Part shown: positions 22,559-33,214 of the stretch, one piece after another
Layout: each line of letters begins with the position of its first letter
How positions within the stretch are numbered: the stretch's first letter is position 1
Assembly (NCBI GenBank): GCA_036245525.1
Contig: BTPG01000008.1
Coordinates: 29,765,034 to 29,829,033, forward strand
Source of the DNA: Semisulcospira habei
Lineage: Eukaryota; Mollusca; Gastropoda; Semisulcospiridae
Reading direction: 5' to 3'
DNA: 64,000 nucleotides
Position numbers and translations under genes: made by a program
Notes under the pieces: model-generated
Told to the model about the DNA's origin: nothing
Databases searched by the model: none
What the model saw: the letters and a program-made list of their open reading frames with translations, nothing else

Positions 22559-24747
22559 GTGCCGCCCATCAGGCCCACCTAGTCCAGCCTTCCTGCCCGG
22601 TGAAGAAGTCTGCCTTCCGCCTCGTCTGCAGCAGTCTCCAGCGCAAGCTCAGAGATCTCCAGAATGAGTGGTGGACCAGACTTGCACAGAGGACCCAGCT
22701 TTGCGCTGACAATGGTGACTACAGGGGCTTCTACGAAGCACTGAAAGCAGTGTATGGCCCAAGACACCTGGTACAAAGTCCCCTGCGAAGCGCGAATGGC
22801 CAGGCACTCCTCACAGATAATACCTCCATCTTGAACCGCTGGTCGGAGTACTTTCAGAGCCTCTTCAGCGCTGAGCGCACTGTTCAAGAAGCAGTCGTCC
22901 TACAAATCACACAACTACCAGTAAAGGTTGAATTGGACGAACCGCCCACCGCTGAAGAGACCCTCACAGCCATCCATCAGCTCAAGAGTGGCAAAGCAGC
23001 AGGCATTGATGGAATACCACCAGAGATCTGGAAACATGGAGGCACAGCACTGCAAAACAAGCTCCATGACCTCTTTCTCTGCTGCTGGGAGGAAGGAACA
23101 CTACCAAAGGATCTCCGTGATGCTGTCGTTATCACCCTGTACAAGAACAAAGGCAAGAAGTCGGACTGTTCCAACTATCGGGGAATTACCCTGCTGTCCA
23201 TTGCTGGGAAAATTCTTGCAAGGCTGCTCCTGAATCGGCTGGTACCTGCCATCGCTGAAGACCACCTCCCAGAGGGCCAGTGTGGCTTCAGAGCAAACAA
23301 GAGCACCACCGATATGGTCTTTGTGCTGAGACAGCTTCAGGAGAAGTGCCGCGAGCAGAACAAAGGGCTGTACGTAACGTTTGTCGACCTAACAAAAGCG
23401 TTCGACACTGTGAGCAGGCAAGGCATGTGGCAGATCCTGGAGCGACTTGGCTGTCCCCCAAAGTTCCTCAGCATGATTGTCCAGCTACACGAGGACCAGC
23501 AAGGCCAGGTCAGACTCAACAATGTTCTCTCAGAACCATTCCCTATTCTCAACGGCGTAAAGCAGGGCTGCGTGCTGGCACCAACCCTCTTCACCATCTT
23601 TTTTAGCATGATGTTGAAGCAGGCCACAGTAGACCTCGATGATGACGATGCAGTGTACATCAGGTATCGTCTCGATGGCAGCCTGTTCAACCTCAGACGA
23701 CTGCAGGCCCACACGAAAACCCTACACCAACTGATTCGTGAGCTGCTTTTGGCTGATGACGCTGCCCTCGTTGCACACACAAAGAGAGCCCTGCAGCGCA
23801 TCACGTCCTGCTTCGCAGACGCTGCCCAGCTCTTTGGACTCAAGGTCAGTCTGAAAAAGACAGAGGTCCTCCATCAGCCGGCACCCAAGACAGTGTATCG
23901 CCCTCCTCACATCACCACTGGCGAGTCTGAACTAAAGTCAGTGCACCAGTTTACTTACCTTGGCTGCATTATCACGTCGGACGCCAAGCTGGACAGGGAG
24001 CTTGACAGCAGGCTGGCAAAAGCGAACAGCGCTTTCGGGCGACTTTTCAAGCGGATGTGGCACAATCAACAGCTGAAAACAGGCACCAAGATCAGCGTGT
24101 ACAGAGCTGTGGTCCTCACCACCCTGCTGTATGGTTCCGAGTCCTGGGCCCTCTACCGCAGCCAACTACGACTCCTCGAACACTTCCACCAGCGCTGCCT
24201 GTGTACCATCCTGGGCATTCACTGGAGTGACTATGTCACCAACGTCGAGGTCCTCGAACAGGCTGAAACTGTGAGCATCGAGGCCTTGCTGCTGCGGACA
24301 CAGCTCTGCTGGGCGGGGCATGTCTCCAGGATGGAGGATCATCGCCTACCAAAGATCACCCTGTTCGGCGAGCTTGCTACTGGACACCGTGACAGAGGGG
24401 CACCAAAGAAGAGATACAAAGACTGTCTCAAGAAGTCACTTAGTGCCTGCCAAATCGACCACCACCAGTGGTCCTCGCTTGCTGTGGACCGTGACACCTG
24501 GCGCTCCACCATTTACAAGGCAGCTGTCTCCTTTGAGGACTCTCGCAGAGCTAGCCTTAAGGACAAGCAGCTCAGGAGAAAAAACAGAGATGCCGCAACT
24601 CAGAACCCTGGCCATACCTTCCCCTGCAGCCACTGCGGTCGAACCTGCCTGTCCCGGATTGGCCTCCGCAGCCACGAACAAGCCTGCAGACGTCGTGGGC
24701 AACTCCTATAAAATCTTCATTCGCGAAGTCAAGCCAAGAGACTTTAG
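22559..24747 (+). mobile_element. 5'-truncated LINE with C-terminal zinc finger
   Basis: A 703-codon open frame (22600-24711) starts inside the endonuclease-RT linker and covers the whole reverse transcriptase (catalytic box L-A-D-D at about 23750, atypical for F/Y-A-D-D) and a C-terminal C-x2-C ... H-x3-C zinc finger. The endonuclease is absent. A 25-bp perfect direct repeat (22534-22558 and 24748-24772) marks the insertion. It is closely related to the LINE at 33215-35700 and to the fragment at 6868. Confidence 0.88.
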
Positions 24748-24777
24748 ATTTAAAAGGCAACTAATATTAATGATAAA

Positions 24778-27700
24778 CTCCACCAGGGAGGCCCCTTTGG
24801 GGGCTTAACTGCCTGTCCCAAGTCAGGATAAAGGAGGAGGGTTAGGCGTGGGGCTAGCGACTCCACCCTGTAAAAAGAAACTTGCTACGGAAACGACAAC
24901 AAGGGAAAAAGCGACAACCGGCGCTGGGAGCAAAGCAGACCAGGAAACTGGACTTATGACGGATGGGGACCAAAGCCGCAAGGACGTCTCCACCCCGATA
25001 GCGGAACTCCTGACGCCAAAACGATGGATCAGAATTGGATGCTGGAACGTGCGAACGCTCTACCAGACTGGAAAGCTGGCGCAAGCAGTAAGTGAACTGA
25101 ACCGCCACAAACTAACCCTCATGGGAGTAACAGAAGCAAGATGGACTGGTGCTGGCAGACAGAGGTTGAGCTCCGGAGAAGTCATCATCTGGTCTGGAAG
25201 AACAGACAACGAACACCGAGAAGGAGTTGCTGTCATCATCAATAAGAGCAAGGCCAACACCGTTCTACAGTGGAAACCTGTGAACGAGCGCCTGCTGTAC
25301 GTCAGGATGAATTCCAAATACGCAAAGCTGTCTATTGTTGTGGGCTACGCACCGATAGACGACGCGGAAGAAGAGGATAAGGATGCATTCTACGACGCCC
25401 TCCAAGCTGTTTTGGAAGACATCCCTCGACATGACGTGCTGATCGGTGACTTCAACGCTAAGGTCGGCTGCGACAATGAAGACAGAAAGAGGACCATGGG
25501 ACGACATGGAGCGGGTGTGATCAACGACAACGGGGAGAGGCTGGTCAATTTCTGCGAGGAGAATGACTTAGTCATAGGAGGGACCCTGTTTGCGCATAGG
25601 GAGATCCACAAACTCACATGGAAATCACCAGACGGCAAGACCCAGAACCAGATCGACCACATCATCATTAATGGTCGCTGGAGGCACTCTCTGCAGGATG
25701 TGCGAGTGATGCGACATGCTGACATTGGCAGCGACCATAGTCTTCTGGTGGGGAAGGTGACATTGAAGCTTAGGAAAGTAAAGATAGGAGACACCAGAAA
25801 TCAGCGCTACGACGTGGCCAAGTTGAAAGACCCAAAAGTGAAAGAAGAGTTTAGGTTGGCCCTCAGGAATAGATTTAGTGTTTTGGAAGATGAGACAGCG
25901 CTGACTATTGAAGATTTCAACAGAGCCATGAAGGAAACAGGAGGGGAAGTTTTAGGATACAGAAAGAGCAGGAAGACAGAGTGGATCTCAGAAGACACGT
26001 GGGCTCGCATAGAAGAGAGAAGACAGATCAAGAAGAAACTTTTGGATACCAAATCACCAAGACTGAAGGAAAGAATATCAAGAGAATACAGAGAGAAAGA
26101 TCAAGCGGTGAAGACATCAGCGAGAAGAGACAAGAGAATGTACACAGAAAGGCTGGCAGAAGAAGCGGAGGCAGCTGCAAAACAGAGAGACATGAAGACA
26201 GTGTACCAGAACACCAAAAAGCTGAAGGGCGATTACGGGCAACACCACGACCTTCCAGTGAGAGCTGAAGATGGAACTCATGTCACAGTAGAGGAAGAGA
26301 AGCTGAAGAGATGGAAGCAACACTTCGAGTCCATCCTGAACCGCTCAGACCCACCAACCCTCACTGACATTCCTGAAGCGGAGGAGGACCTGGACATTAA
26401 CCTCGGCAACATTACTATTGCGGAAGTCAAGCAGGCCATTCAAAAGCTGAAGAACGGGAAGGCACCTGGCGATGACGGAGTGTGCCCCGAGATGCTGAAA
26501 GTAGAAGATACGGTAACGCCGCAGCTTCTTTGTCAGATTTTTCAAAAGATCTGGGACACTGAGGAAGCGCCGAGCGATTGGAAGACCAGCACCATCGTCA
26601 AACTTCCGAAGAAAGGAGACCTGGGGAACTGTAACAACTGGCGAGGCATCACCTTACTATCCCTCACCAGCAAGATCTTCAGCCGCATTCTCCTTGAACG
26701 CATTACGACAGCAGTGAATGGCATCCTTCGCCGGGAGCAGGCAGGTTTTAGGAAAGGCAAGTCCTGCATTGACCATATTTTCGTACTGAGACAGATCCTT
26801 GAGCAGTCTAACGAATGGAATGGATCCCTCTATGTGGTCTTTGTAGACTTTGAGAAGGCCTTCGACAGTCTGCATCGAGACTCCCTTTGGAAAATCCTGC
26901 GATACTATGGAATCCCCCAGAAACTTGTCAACGTCATCAGGTCCCTGTACAAGAATTTTGAGTGCAGAGTCGTCCACAACAACCAGCTCACCGAACCGTT
27001 TAAGGTGGAAACCGGAGTGAAACAAGGATGTATTCTTTCGCCAATCCTATTCTCAATGGCAATTGATTGGATCATGCGCCGCACCACAGAGGGAAGGAGG
27101 CAGGGAATTCAGTGGACGCTGACCTCAATGCTGGATGACCTCGACTACGCCAATGATATCGGGCTGCTGGCAAGCAGAAACCAGGACATGCAACAGAAGA
27201 CACAACAGTTGACACAGTCAGCAAGCTCCATAGGTCTCGGGGTCAACATTAGGAAGACTCAAGTCATGAGGAAGAACACCATAGTGGGCGACCCAATCAC
27301 CATCAATGACCAACCTCTGCAAGAGGTGGACGAGTTCACGTACCTGGGCAGCAAGGTTACCACAGATGGAGACTGCACAAGGGAGATCACCACAAGAATC
27401 AGCAAAGCCAACCAAGCCTTCGCAATGCTGAAACCCATCTGGAGGACCACAAGCCTGAGCATCCACACCAAGCTCCGTATTTTTAAGAGCAACGTGCTGA
27501 GTGTCCTTCTATATGGGTCAGAATGCTGGAAATCCACTACCGCTACGGAACGCAAGCTGGATGTCTTCCAGAACAAGTGCCTGCGACGGATCATGAAGGT
27601 CTTCTGGCCAAACATGATTACAAACGAGGAACTACGGAAGAGAGCAGGCGCAGACAGCATCGCTGAAACCATCGCCACACGGAGATGGAGATGGCTAGGC

Positions 27701-27938
27701 CACGTTTGCAGAATGTCACCTGACTCATTACCAAGGGTGGCACTGAGATGGACACCACAGGGGAAGAGAAACCGTGGGCGACCAAAGGAGACGTGGCGCC
27801 GAACCGTGGAGCGAGAGCTCAAGAACAGAGGCCTTACTCTGCAAACAGCACCCAAAATAGCAGCTGACAGACAAAAGTGGCGCTCCCTTGCCGTCGCCTC
27901 AAGCACCAGACGGCGCAGAGAGGACTGAATGAATGAAT
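24778..27938 (+). mobile_element. Full-length RTE-like LINE with intact 1026-codon ORF
   Basis: Complete insertion with target-site duplication ATTAATGATAAA (24766-24777, 27939-27950) and a (GAAT)n tail. It lies directly next to the preceding LINE, partly inside its target duplication. The ORF 24848-27928 encodes an APE endonuclease (G-D-F-N-A-K, S-D-H-S), a full reverse transcriptase (Q-A-G-F-R-K, F-V-D-F-E-K-A-F-D) and a basic C-terminal domain. The catalytic box reads Y-A-N-D instead of Y-A-D-D (about 27150), so the first of the paired aspartates is missing. The leader shares a GGCGTGGGG..TAGC motif with copy A at 9085. Confidence 0.92.
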
Positions 27939-27950
27939 ATTAATGATAAA

Positions 27951-28334
27951 TTAGGAAATCATATAAATTATTATTTTATGTACTAATGTTGGATCTGGTC
28001 ATGGACCCGATTATGTTTTGAAGTAGGATTTTGTTTGATCACTTTCTAAGAAAAAAAGCAAATTGGAATATGATTTCAAAAATCGTAGTTTTTGTTTTAA
28101 ATAATCGTAATAGTGTGAAAAAAATCGTAGTGGCGTAATCTATGCCAAAAATCGTAAGCAATTACTCCAAAATCGTAAGGGTAAACATCTCTGCTTAGGC
28201 AAGCCTCTGAGCATACGGTAAACTTAAGCAATGTCGCATCATTAACTTCGACATTAATAACGACGATAATAAAACACAAGTGCACATGAAAACGTAATCT
28301 AATACGATGAATGTATTGTACTATGTATGCTTAC
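27951..28334. other. Intronic DNA of the P2X7-like gene
   Basis: No gene seen. It contains several short AATCGTA-containing repeats (about 28080-28180). Confidence 0.35.
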
Positions 28335-28528
28335 CAGCCCGTGGGGTTTTCGCTGCGCACTGGCTTTTCCGGCATGGTTGGTCTTTCCGTACGCTCTTTT
28401 CCATTTGTCTGTGCAAGAGGCTCAAACATATAAGGTTTGAGGCCTCGCGGTGCACCTGCTTCAAAACACTCATTTTCCGAAGAATCCACGTAAGAGTCCG
28501 AATCAGAACTTTCAGCTGATGAGCTCAT

Positions 28529-28872
28529 TTTCTCTGTCACAAGTTAGCACGCTGTCCGGCTAGGCGTAAACAAACCGAGATCAGGCCTGTGATGTCACTT
28601 CCGCCGAGCGGCAAATCTGAAAATTTGTTCGGCAGTCTCCGGAACCGGGTACCGTGAAAAATTAGAGACAATTTCAGATTTGTGACTTCTTATGTGTTTT
28701 TCTGCTTGAACTGTACACAAGTAAGTACACTTTGTGGACTGAAAGTGACTTTGATATGTTTATTTTGTGGCTGATTGATAGTAAGTTCGATTCATTGCAT
28801 CAACACGAAGCCCCATGCCGAAATGGTAAGCGACCCATCGCTGGGACCACCATTTTACTAGACAGCTGCCCT
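28529..28872. other. Right end of the TTAA transposon
   Basis: Non-coding. GC-rich promoter-like DNA just upstream of the P2X7-like start codon (28529-28640) and, at the end, the terminal AGGGCAGCTGTCTAG (reading inward, minus strand) next to TTAA. Confidence 0.45.
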
Positions 28873-29492
28873 TTAAACTTTCCAGGCACTTTCTTGTTTT
28901 GTGTACTATACAATAGATGTTCCTTCGGGTAGTCAGACGTGTCATACATGTGTAACTCTGATTTCATGTCTTCATAAAAGTCTTCAGTAGGCACATCAAT
29001 GATCATAGTCAGTGTCAGTGTATAGCAGACGACAGTCAGGATACTTTGGTTTAAAGTAATCATAATAAAATTCAAGCATCAATAGTTTTGATAACTCAAG
29101 AATTGCCATAGCAATGAATACTGGCTTGTCCAGTTTAACAATCTTTTTTTTTTTTTTGAGTGACACTGCATACAATGATGAATGAAACTCTTTGTACCCT
29201 GTGTACTGTGGCTTACCTGTAAGTTTAATTGCGCCTGATTCAGTTGTTACTAATCTCACATCTTTGCGGTGACATCTGAGGATTTTCCATCATCTTGCCA
29301 AAACAGGCAGTGTTCATAAGCTTAAAGAAGTCGTTGTCAAATGCAGTGTTGCCATCACTGGCACGCAATGTTGTGTTCTTTATTATGTAATCTTTCATGA
29401 AAGCACTCTGATCAAATTGAATGCCTCTGTGAACTTTCTTTAGTACTAACCCATGTCTGATGTAAAACTGCAGTAAGCGGTAGTGACAAACT
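28873..29492 (-). pseudogene. Polinton DNA polymerase B, palm region
   Basis: The minus strand encodes the polymerase core. Motif B region F-F-K-L-M-N-x-x-x-F-G-K-x-M-E-N lies at about 29310, and motif C Y-T-D-T-D at about 29020. The product would replicate the linear element from a protein primer. Lesions: a frameshift after the motif B block (about 29275), a long T run (29146-29158) encoding a lysine stretch, and a frameshift directly after motif C. The exonuclease and N-terminal domains are absent: similarity ends near 29492, followed by unrelated DNA. The C-terminus continues at 9000-8604. Confidence 0.88.
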
Positions 29493-29692
29493 GATTGTAC
29501 ATTGTTCTATCTCTCAGATGAGCGATGTGAAACATCAAATTTGTCCTTGTGTACACGGCGTCGTGATGTTTGCGTTGCGTTGACGTAAAGCTTATACTGT
29601 TATAGTGATGTCATTTCATTGCTCCTGCTATTCTTCTGCATAATTGAGCAAGTATTGAAACATGCTACTAGTCTTTTATATTTTTATTTTAC
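29493..29692. other. Junction between Polinton and MAIP1 intron 1
   Basis: Contains the MAIP1 donor site (GT at 29692-29691, minus) and about 200 bp of non-coding DNA. TGATTGTACATTG at about 29494 resembles the SINE tail, so a SINE remnant may mark the junction. Confidence 0.4.
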
Positions 29693-30184
29693 CTGCGTTG
29701 CTCCCTCCAAAAACCCATCGATTGTGAAAGTTGCATCATCGTAGCATGCTCTAATCAGAAATGAGTAGAATCCGTTCATGAAAAACTTGAGAAATCTAGG
29801 CACTTCTTCAAAGTCCATCAGTTTGACAGGAAATTTGTCCCCAAGTCTACCATCGCCCCACTCTCCTCCGTTACTGGTCTGCCTCGTATTTGGGGGCCAA
29901 TGACCCCTGGCTGGTTGTCTGTTGTGATTTTTCTGAAGGTTTGAAAAGTGAGAGACAGCAACTGCGGCCGCGCTCTGTTGCCTAGCCTCAAATGCAAAAA
30001 GTTCGTTTATCTGTGGCAAAACCCACAACCTGGACACCATATTCTTCATTCTGGAAGACAGGTATGTTCTGACTGCACATGACATTAGAGCGCCGCGCAC
30101 AAGCAGTGTTTCTTTCATTGAGATGTTTCCTCGAGCGGACAAAAACGGGTCGGGTGAAAAACCGGAAGTGGATGTACAGTACAT
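29693..30184 (-). CDS. MAIP1: MAIP1 exon 1 (m-AAA protease interacting protein)
   Basis: The open frame runs from ATG 30184 to a splice donor (CAG|GTAAAA) at 29693: 164 codons, phase 0. Its last ~35 codons (F-L-I-R-A-C-Y-D-D-A-T-F-T-I-D-G-F-L-E-G-A) match the conserved block of vertebrate MAIP1, a mitochondrial matrix-side inner-membrane protein that works with the m-AAA protease and in processing of the EMRE subunit of the calcium uniporter. The N-terminal part is poorly conserved and basic, as expected for a mitochondrial presequence; an in-frame ATG at 30118 may be the true start. The next exons would lie to the left, beyond the Polinton, outside the window or unrecognised. The head-to-head partner TYW5 strengthens the call. 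Confidence 0.78.
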
Positions 30185-30324
30185 ACGTGGTTTTTTTTAA
30201 AGTAAGAAGTTGTTTCCCTTTGACCAGACGGAAGAAATCGAAAGACCGAAATTGATTCATAACAGTGAGGCCAGCTTCACGCCTGTCACCTGACGATCTT
30301 TAAGGAACTATTGTACGTGGCACA
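30185..30324. promoter_or_regulatory. Bidirectional promoter between MAIP1 and TYW5
   Basis: Only 140 bp separate the two divergent start codons, so both 5' UTRs and the core promoters must share this interval. No TATA box stands out. The arrangement matches the human pair, which are head-to-head neighbours. Confidence 0.65.
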
Positions 30325-30408
30325 ATGGCTGGCAGCCAAGAAGTTGTAAAACTGGAAGTCCACAAGAACGTCAACAAACAAACCTTCCTGGAAGAAATAT
30401 ATCCCAGA
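30325..30408 (+). CDS. TYW5: TYW5 exon 1 (tRNA wybutosine-synthesising hydroxylase)
   Basis: ATG to splice donor AGA|GTAACT: 28 codons, phase 0, ending in E-E-I-Y-P-R. TYW5 is a JmjC-domain Fe(II)/2-oxoglutarate hydroxylase that makes hydroxywybutosine at position 37 of tRNA-Phe. The exon matches the start of the animal protein (about 28 residues before R-K-P in human). The intron to exon 2 is 5.6 kb and filled with a microsatellite, three SINEs and a LINE. Confidence 0.9.
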
Positions 30409-30427
30409 GTAACTCTCTTTTGCTTCC

Positions 30428-30432
<5 letters not shown>

Positions 30433-30498
<66 letters not shown>

Positions 30499-30500
30499 TG
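30433..30500. repeat. (CT)n-(CA)n compound microsatellite
   Basis: About 20 CT units followed by about 13 CA units in TYW5 intron 1. Arg/Glu-repeat open frames here are artefacts of the repeat. Confidence 0.95.
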
Positions 30501-30850
30501 GACACAAAACCCTCAGAGTGGGTTACCTACCATTTTATGTGAAAATGGGTTCCCATATTTCTATTTATTCTAGGGCTCTGGAGTTGATGCGAATGTTTAG
30601 AACTCACCTTATAACTAAGCTCTACAACTTAACATAAAACAGACATTTTCTAGAAACAGAGCTACTGGATGGAGAAAAAATGGGTTTCTACCCAAAAAGT
30701 GGGTGCCTCTCAGTCTCACACAAAACTGGCATTACAGTGAAAATACCTCACTAAAGATACCTTTGCTTGATTTTATTATTATGATTGTTTGGGGGGGTTG
30801 TGAGGGGCCGGGTTGGGGGGAGGGCGGGGGAGAGGTGGGGGGGGGGGGGG

Positions 30851-31234
30851 ATTGGATTGTACATTGCTTAACGTCCCGACAGCAACAAGGCTTTCTCAGG
30901 ACGTGCCTGCACTGCTTGTGAAAAAATAAAAAAGAAACAGAACATTGAATGTATGTCGCCAGCCGGTCAAATACGTTAAATAAACCTAACACATGGGGCC
31001 TAAATAAAGCTAAGACCATTTAGCAACACACATCCAATATCAAGAGCTACAGGCAGTGCAGACAGTAGGGAGAGTTTTAAAAAGGCAAATACAGGTGAAT
31101 GGACAAAGGGTAGACAGAAACACATGCCCCAGAATAGAGAGAAAAACCCACCCTGTGGGGCTGACCAGGGTGACCCTGGGAACTAAAAAATACCTAACCC
31201 CACCCAAGTCCCCCAGGGCAGACCCGGGTGGGGT
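30851..31234 (-). mobile_element. SINE copy 7
   Basis: Same family, in TYW5 intron 1, with G-rich runs on both sides (30836-30850 and 31235-31250) that probably are the target duplication. Confidence 0.85.
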
Positions 31235-31584
31235 GGGGGGGGGGGGGGGGAGGTCGGTCATCACTTTTGGTTTATAGAGCTGCTCAATGCGCTCTTATGA
31301 ATGAAAGATTTTCATTATCAGTGGAATCAGTAGGTCATTTCAGAGGCGCGCACTGAGTTGCACGTCGAACCACTCACAAATACTCATTTGGAGTGCACCA
31401 GATGGATCCAGTTGGCAAAGTCCCACATTCCACACTATAGGACAGCTAAGACTGAAAAGCAGTCGCGGCGTTTATGGCGCGGTACAAGGTTTAAAACTAA
31501 GAAAATATTGTTTTTAGAAGCGTGTCGGGCAAAAGTATTTATCAAAACTGTTTTAAAACCTCTTTTAACTCAACTTTTCTTAAT
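31235..31584. other. TYW5 intron 1, no recognisable feature
   Basis: Apart from a G run at 31235-31250, no gene or repeat I can identify. Confidence 0.4.
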
Positions 31585-31599
31585 GTTAAAAGTGTTTTA

Positions 31600-31974
31600 T
31601 TGTACATTGCTTAACGTCCCAACAGCAACAAGGCTTTCTCAGGACGTGCCTGCACTGCTTGTGAAAAAAACAACAACTAAACAGAACATTGAATGTATGT
31701 CGCCAGCCGGTCAAATACATTAAATAAACCTAACACATGGGGCCTAAATAAAGCTAAGACCATTTAGCAACACACATCCAATTTCAAGAGCTACAGGCAG
31801 TGCAGACAGTAGGGAGAGTTTTAAAAAGGCAAATACAGGTGAATGGACAAAGGGCCGACAGACACATGCCCCAGAATAGAGAGAAAAACCCACCCTGTGG
31901 GGCTGACCAGGGTGCCCCTGGGAAATAAAAAGTAGTTAACCCCACCCAAGTCCCCCAGGGCAGACCCGGGTGGG
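31600..31974 (-). mobile_element. SINE copy 8
   Basis: Same family, TYW5 intron 1. Perfect 15-bp target-site duplication GTTAAAAGTGTTTTA (31585-31599, 31975-31989). Confidence 0.93.
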
Positions 31975-32067
31975 GTTAAAAGTGTTTTAATTTACAAGCG
32001 TGTCGTAACTGTTATGCATCTATTCCAACATATAGTGCTGGATATTTTTCCCATCCTCGCCTTCTCT

Positions 32068-32175
32068 CAACACTCGACTTTCCAGTCCTTCCCTCAAACA
32101 CCCCCAACCGGGTCTGCCCTCAACACTCGACTTTCCAGTCCTTCCCTCAAACACCCCCAACCGGGTCTGCCCTGG
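32068..32175. repeat. Tandem duplication overlapping a SINE head
   Basis: A block of about 54 bp (CTCAACACTCGACTTTCCAG ... CCGGGTCTGCC) occurs twice in a row. Each copy includes intron sequence plus the first bases of the SINE head, so the duplication happened after or during SINE insertion. Confidence 0.8.
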
Positions 32176-32540
32176 GGGACTTGGGTGGGGTTGGCTACTT
32201 TTTAGTTCCCAGGGTCACCCTGGTCAGCCCCACTGACAGGGTGGGTTTTTCTCTATATTCCGGGGGCATGTGTTTCTGTCTACCCTTGGTCCATTCACCT
32301 GCATTTTCCTTTTTTAAACTCTCCCTACTGTCTGCGCTGCCTGTGGCTCTTGATATTGGATGTGTGTTGCTAAATGGTCTTAGCTTTATTTAGGCCCCAT
32401 GTCGTAGGTTTTATTTAACCTATTGGACCGGCTGACGACATACATTCAATATTCTGTTTAGTTTTTGTCACTAGCAGTGCAGGCACGTCCTGAGAAAGTC
32501 TTGTTCCTGTCGGGACGTTAAGTAATGTACAATCAATCAA
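32153..32540 (+). mobile_element. SINE copy 9
   Basis: Plus orientation, TYW5 intron 1. Target duplication CCTTCCCTCAAAC (32140-32152) and CCTTCCTTCAAAC (32541-32553), one mismatch. Confidence 0.88.
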
Positions 32541-32553
32541 CCTTCCTTCAAAC

Positions 32554-33214
32554 GGACAGCATTCACACAAATAATACTTTACTATTACATCCGAAAATGG
32601 CCCATCCAAGCCTGCAGTCTTTTAACTGCACTAAACGACTGACTGCAGCAGACGACGCTTGTAACGACGCTGACTCTGTGACGTCATTTGCATTTAATCA
32701 ATTTGTGCATACAATCCAAAAAGCGATGCGGCATTGATAACATCGACAAACCTACAAAATAAAGCAACAGGTTGAACCAAAAGGTCGGGCAGGACAAAAG
32801 ACAACAGCAGCTTCACCCAAAGTCTATACGTCCTCTCTTACAATGCGCACTCATACAATTACTTCACTTCATAGCAACCGGCGCACGAGAATACATATGA
32901 AATTTGTCACTAGACATGACCTCCGACAACATCACCCCGGAAGCATAAAATACTTTTTTTTTTTTTTTTTTTAATTTTTTTTTTTTTTTTTTTTACAAAA
33001 CAACCACACCCTCAAATAACAAATTTCATTTTGCAGCAACATAAACAATTCCTCCCTCACACAAATACAATACCCCCCCCCCCCCCCCCCCCCCCCCCCC
33101 CACCCCACTACCTTTCGTATCTCTCCGTTTCACTTCGGCTCACCGATGCAGTTGACCCATATCAGCTATTATGCTATTTATAGCTCAGAAGGGTGATGTC
33201 ATACACACGCCCAC
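32554..33214. other. TYW5 intron 1 with homopolymer tracts
   Basis: No gene seen. Long T tracts at about 32949-32994 and a C run at about 33075-33101. Confidence 0.45.

Larger units (their letters stand above)
20362..28528 (-). pseudogene. P2X7 C-terminal-domain-like gene, three recognisable exons
   Basis: Minus-strand exons: 28528-28335 (acidic N-terminus with K-P-Y-M-F-E-P-L; donor GTAAGC), 21481-21274 (F-C-C-L-E ... C-I-T-R-H-P-S-F-E-A-V-C-L; acceptor CAG, donor GTGAGT) and 20609-20362 (R-Y-T-A-Y-R-Q ... W-C-Y-G-W-L-G ... P-S-C-A). These match the cysteine-rich, zinc-binding cytosolic domain first known from P2X7 receptors and common as stand-alone genes in invertebrates. The phases of the last two exons agree; the first two do not, so an exon with the W-C-x-C part is missing, perhaps displaced by the two LINEs in the intervening intron. 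Near the end, the family-like Y-x-G-F ending sits in another frame, suggesting a 1-nt indel. It may be the second gene of the transposon. Confidence 0.65.
9001..28872. mobile_element. 19.9-kb composite Kolobok-like DNA transposon inserted at TTAA
   Basis: The polymerase gene is interrupted with TTAA on both sides (8997-9000, 28873-28876). TTAA duplication plus a THAP-domain transposase points to the Kolobok superfamily. The ends show weak inverted similarity: left AGTGTAGCTCTTGGGTGCCC and, reading in from the right, AGGGCAGCTGTCTAG, both followed within 35 bases by a GGTG..CCCAGC block. Inside are a transposase-like gene (plus, 11347-18100), a P2X7-like gene (minus, 20362-28528), four LINEs and two SINEs. 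Boundaries are well supported by the target gene; superfamily assignment is moderate. Confidence 0.65.
1..29492. mobile_element. Decayed Maverick/Polinton (adintovirus-like) element, truncated by the window start
   Basis: The stretch carries hallmark genes of Maverick/Polinton elements: a retroviral-type DDE integrase (6251-8648, plus) and a protein-primed type B DNA polymerase (minus, 8604-9000 and 28873-29492), plus four small genes I recognise as regular companions in cnidarian and mollusc Polintons. The four-gene block is present twice in inverted orientation. The polymerase lacks its N-terminal half: similarity stops near 29492, just before MAIP1 exon 1. Most genes on the plus-strand side are broken by SINEs, a LINE fragment and point lesions. 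No terminal repeat was identified with confidence, so both ends are uncertain. Confidence 0.8.

Noticed and set aside
29494..29525. Possible degenerate Polinton end (similar to AGAGAAAGACAAT on minus)
   Set aside because: The same bases match the SINE tail (CAATGTACAATCA) better, and the polymerase gene is truncated here, so it cannot be a normal end.
30286..30507. Arg-Glu repeat ORF
   Set aside because: Antisense of the (CT)n repeat.
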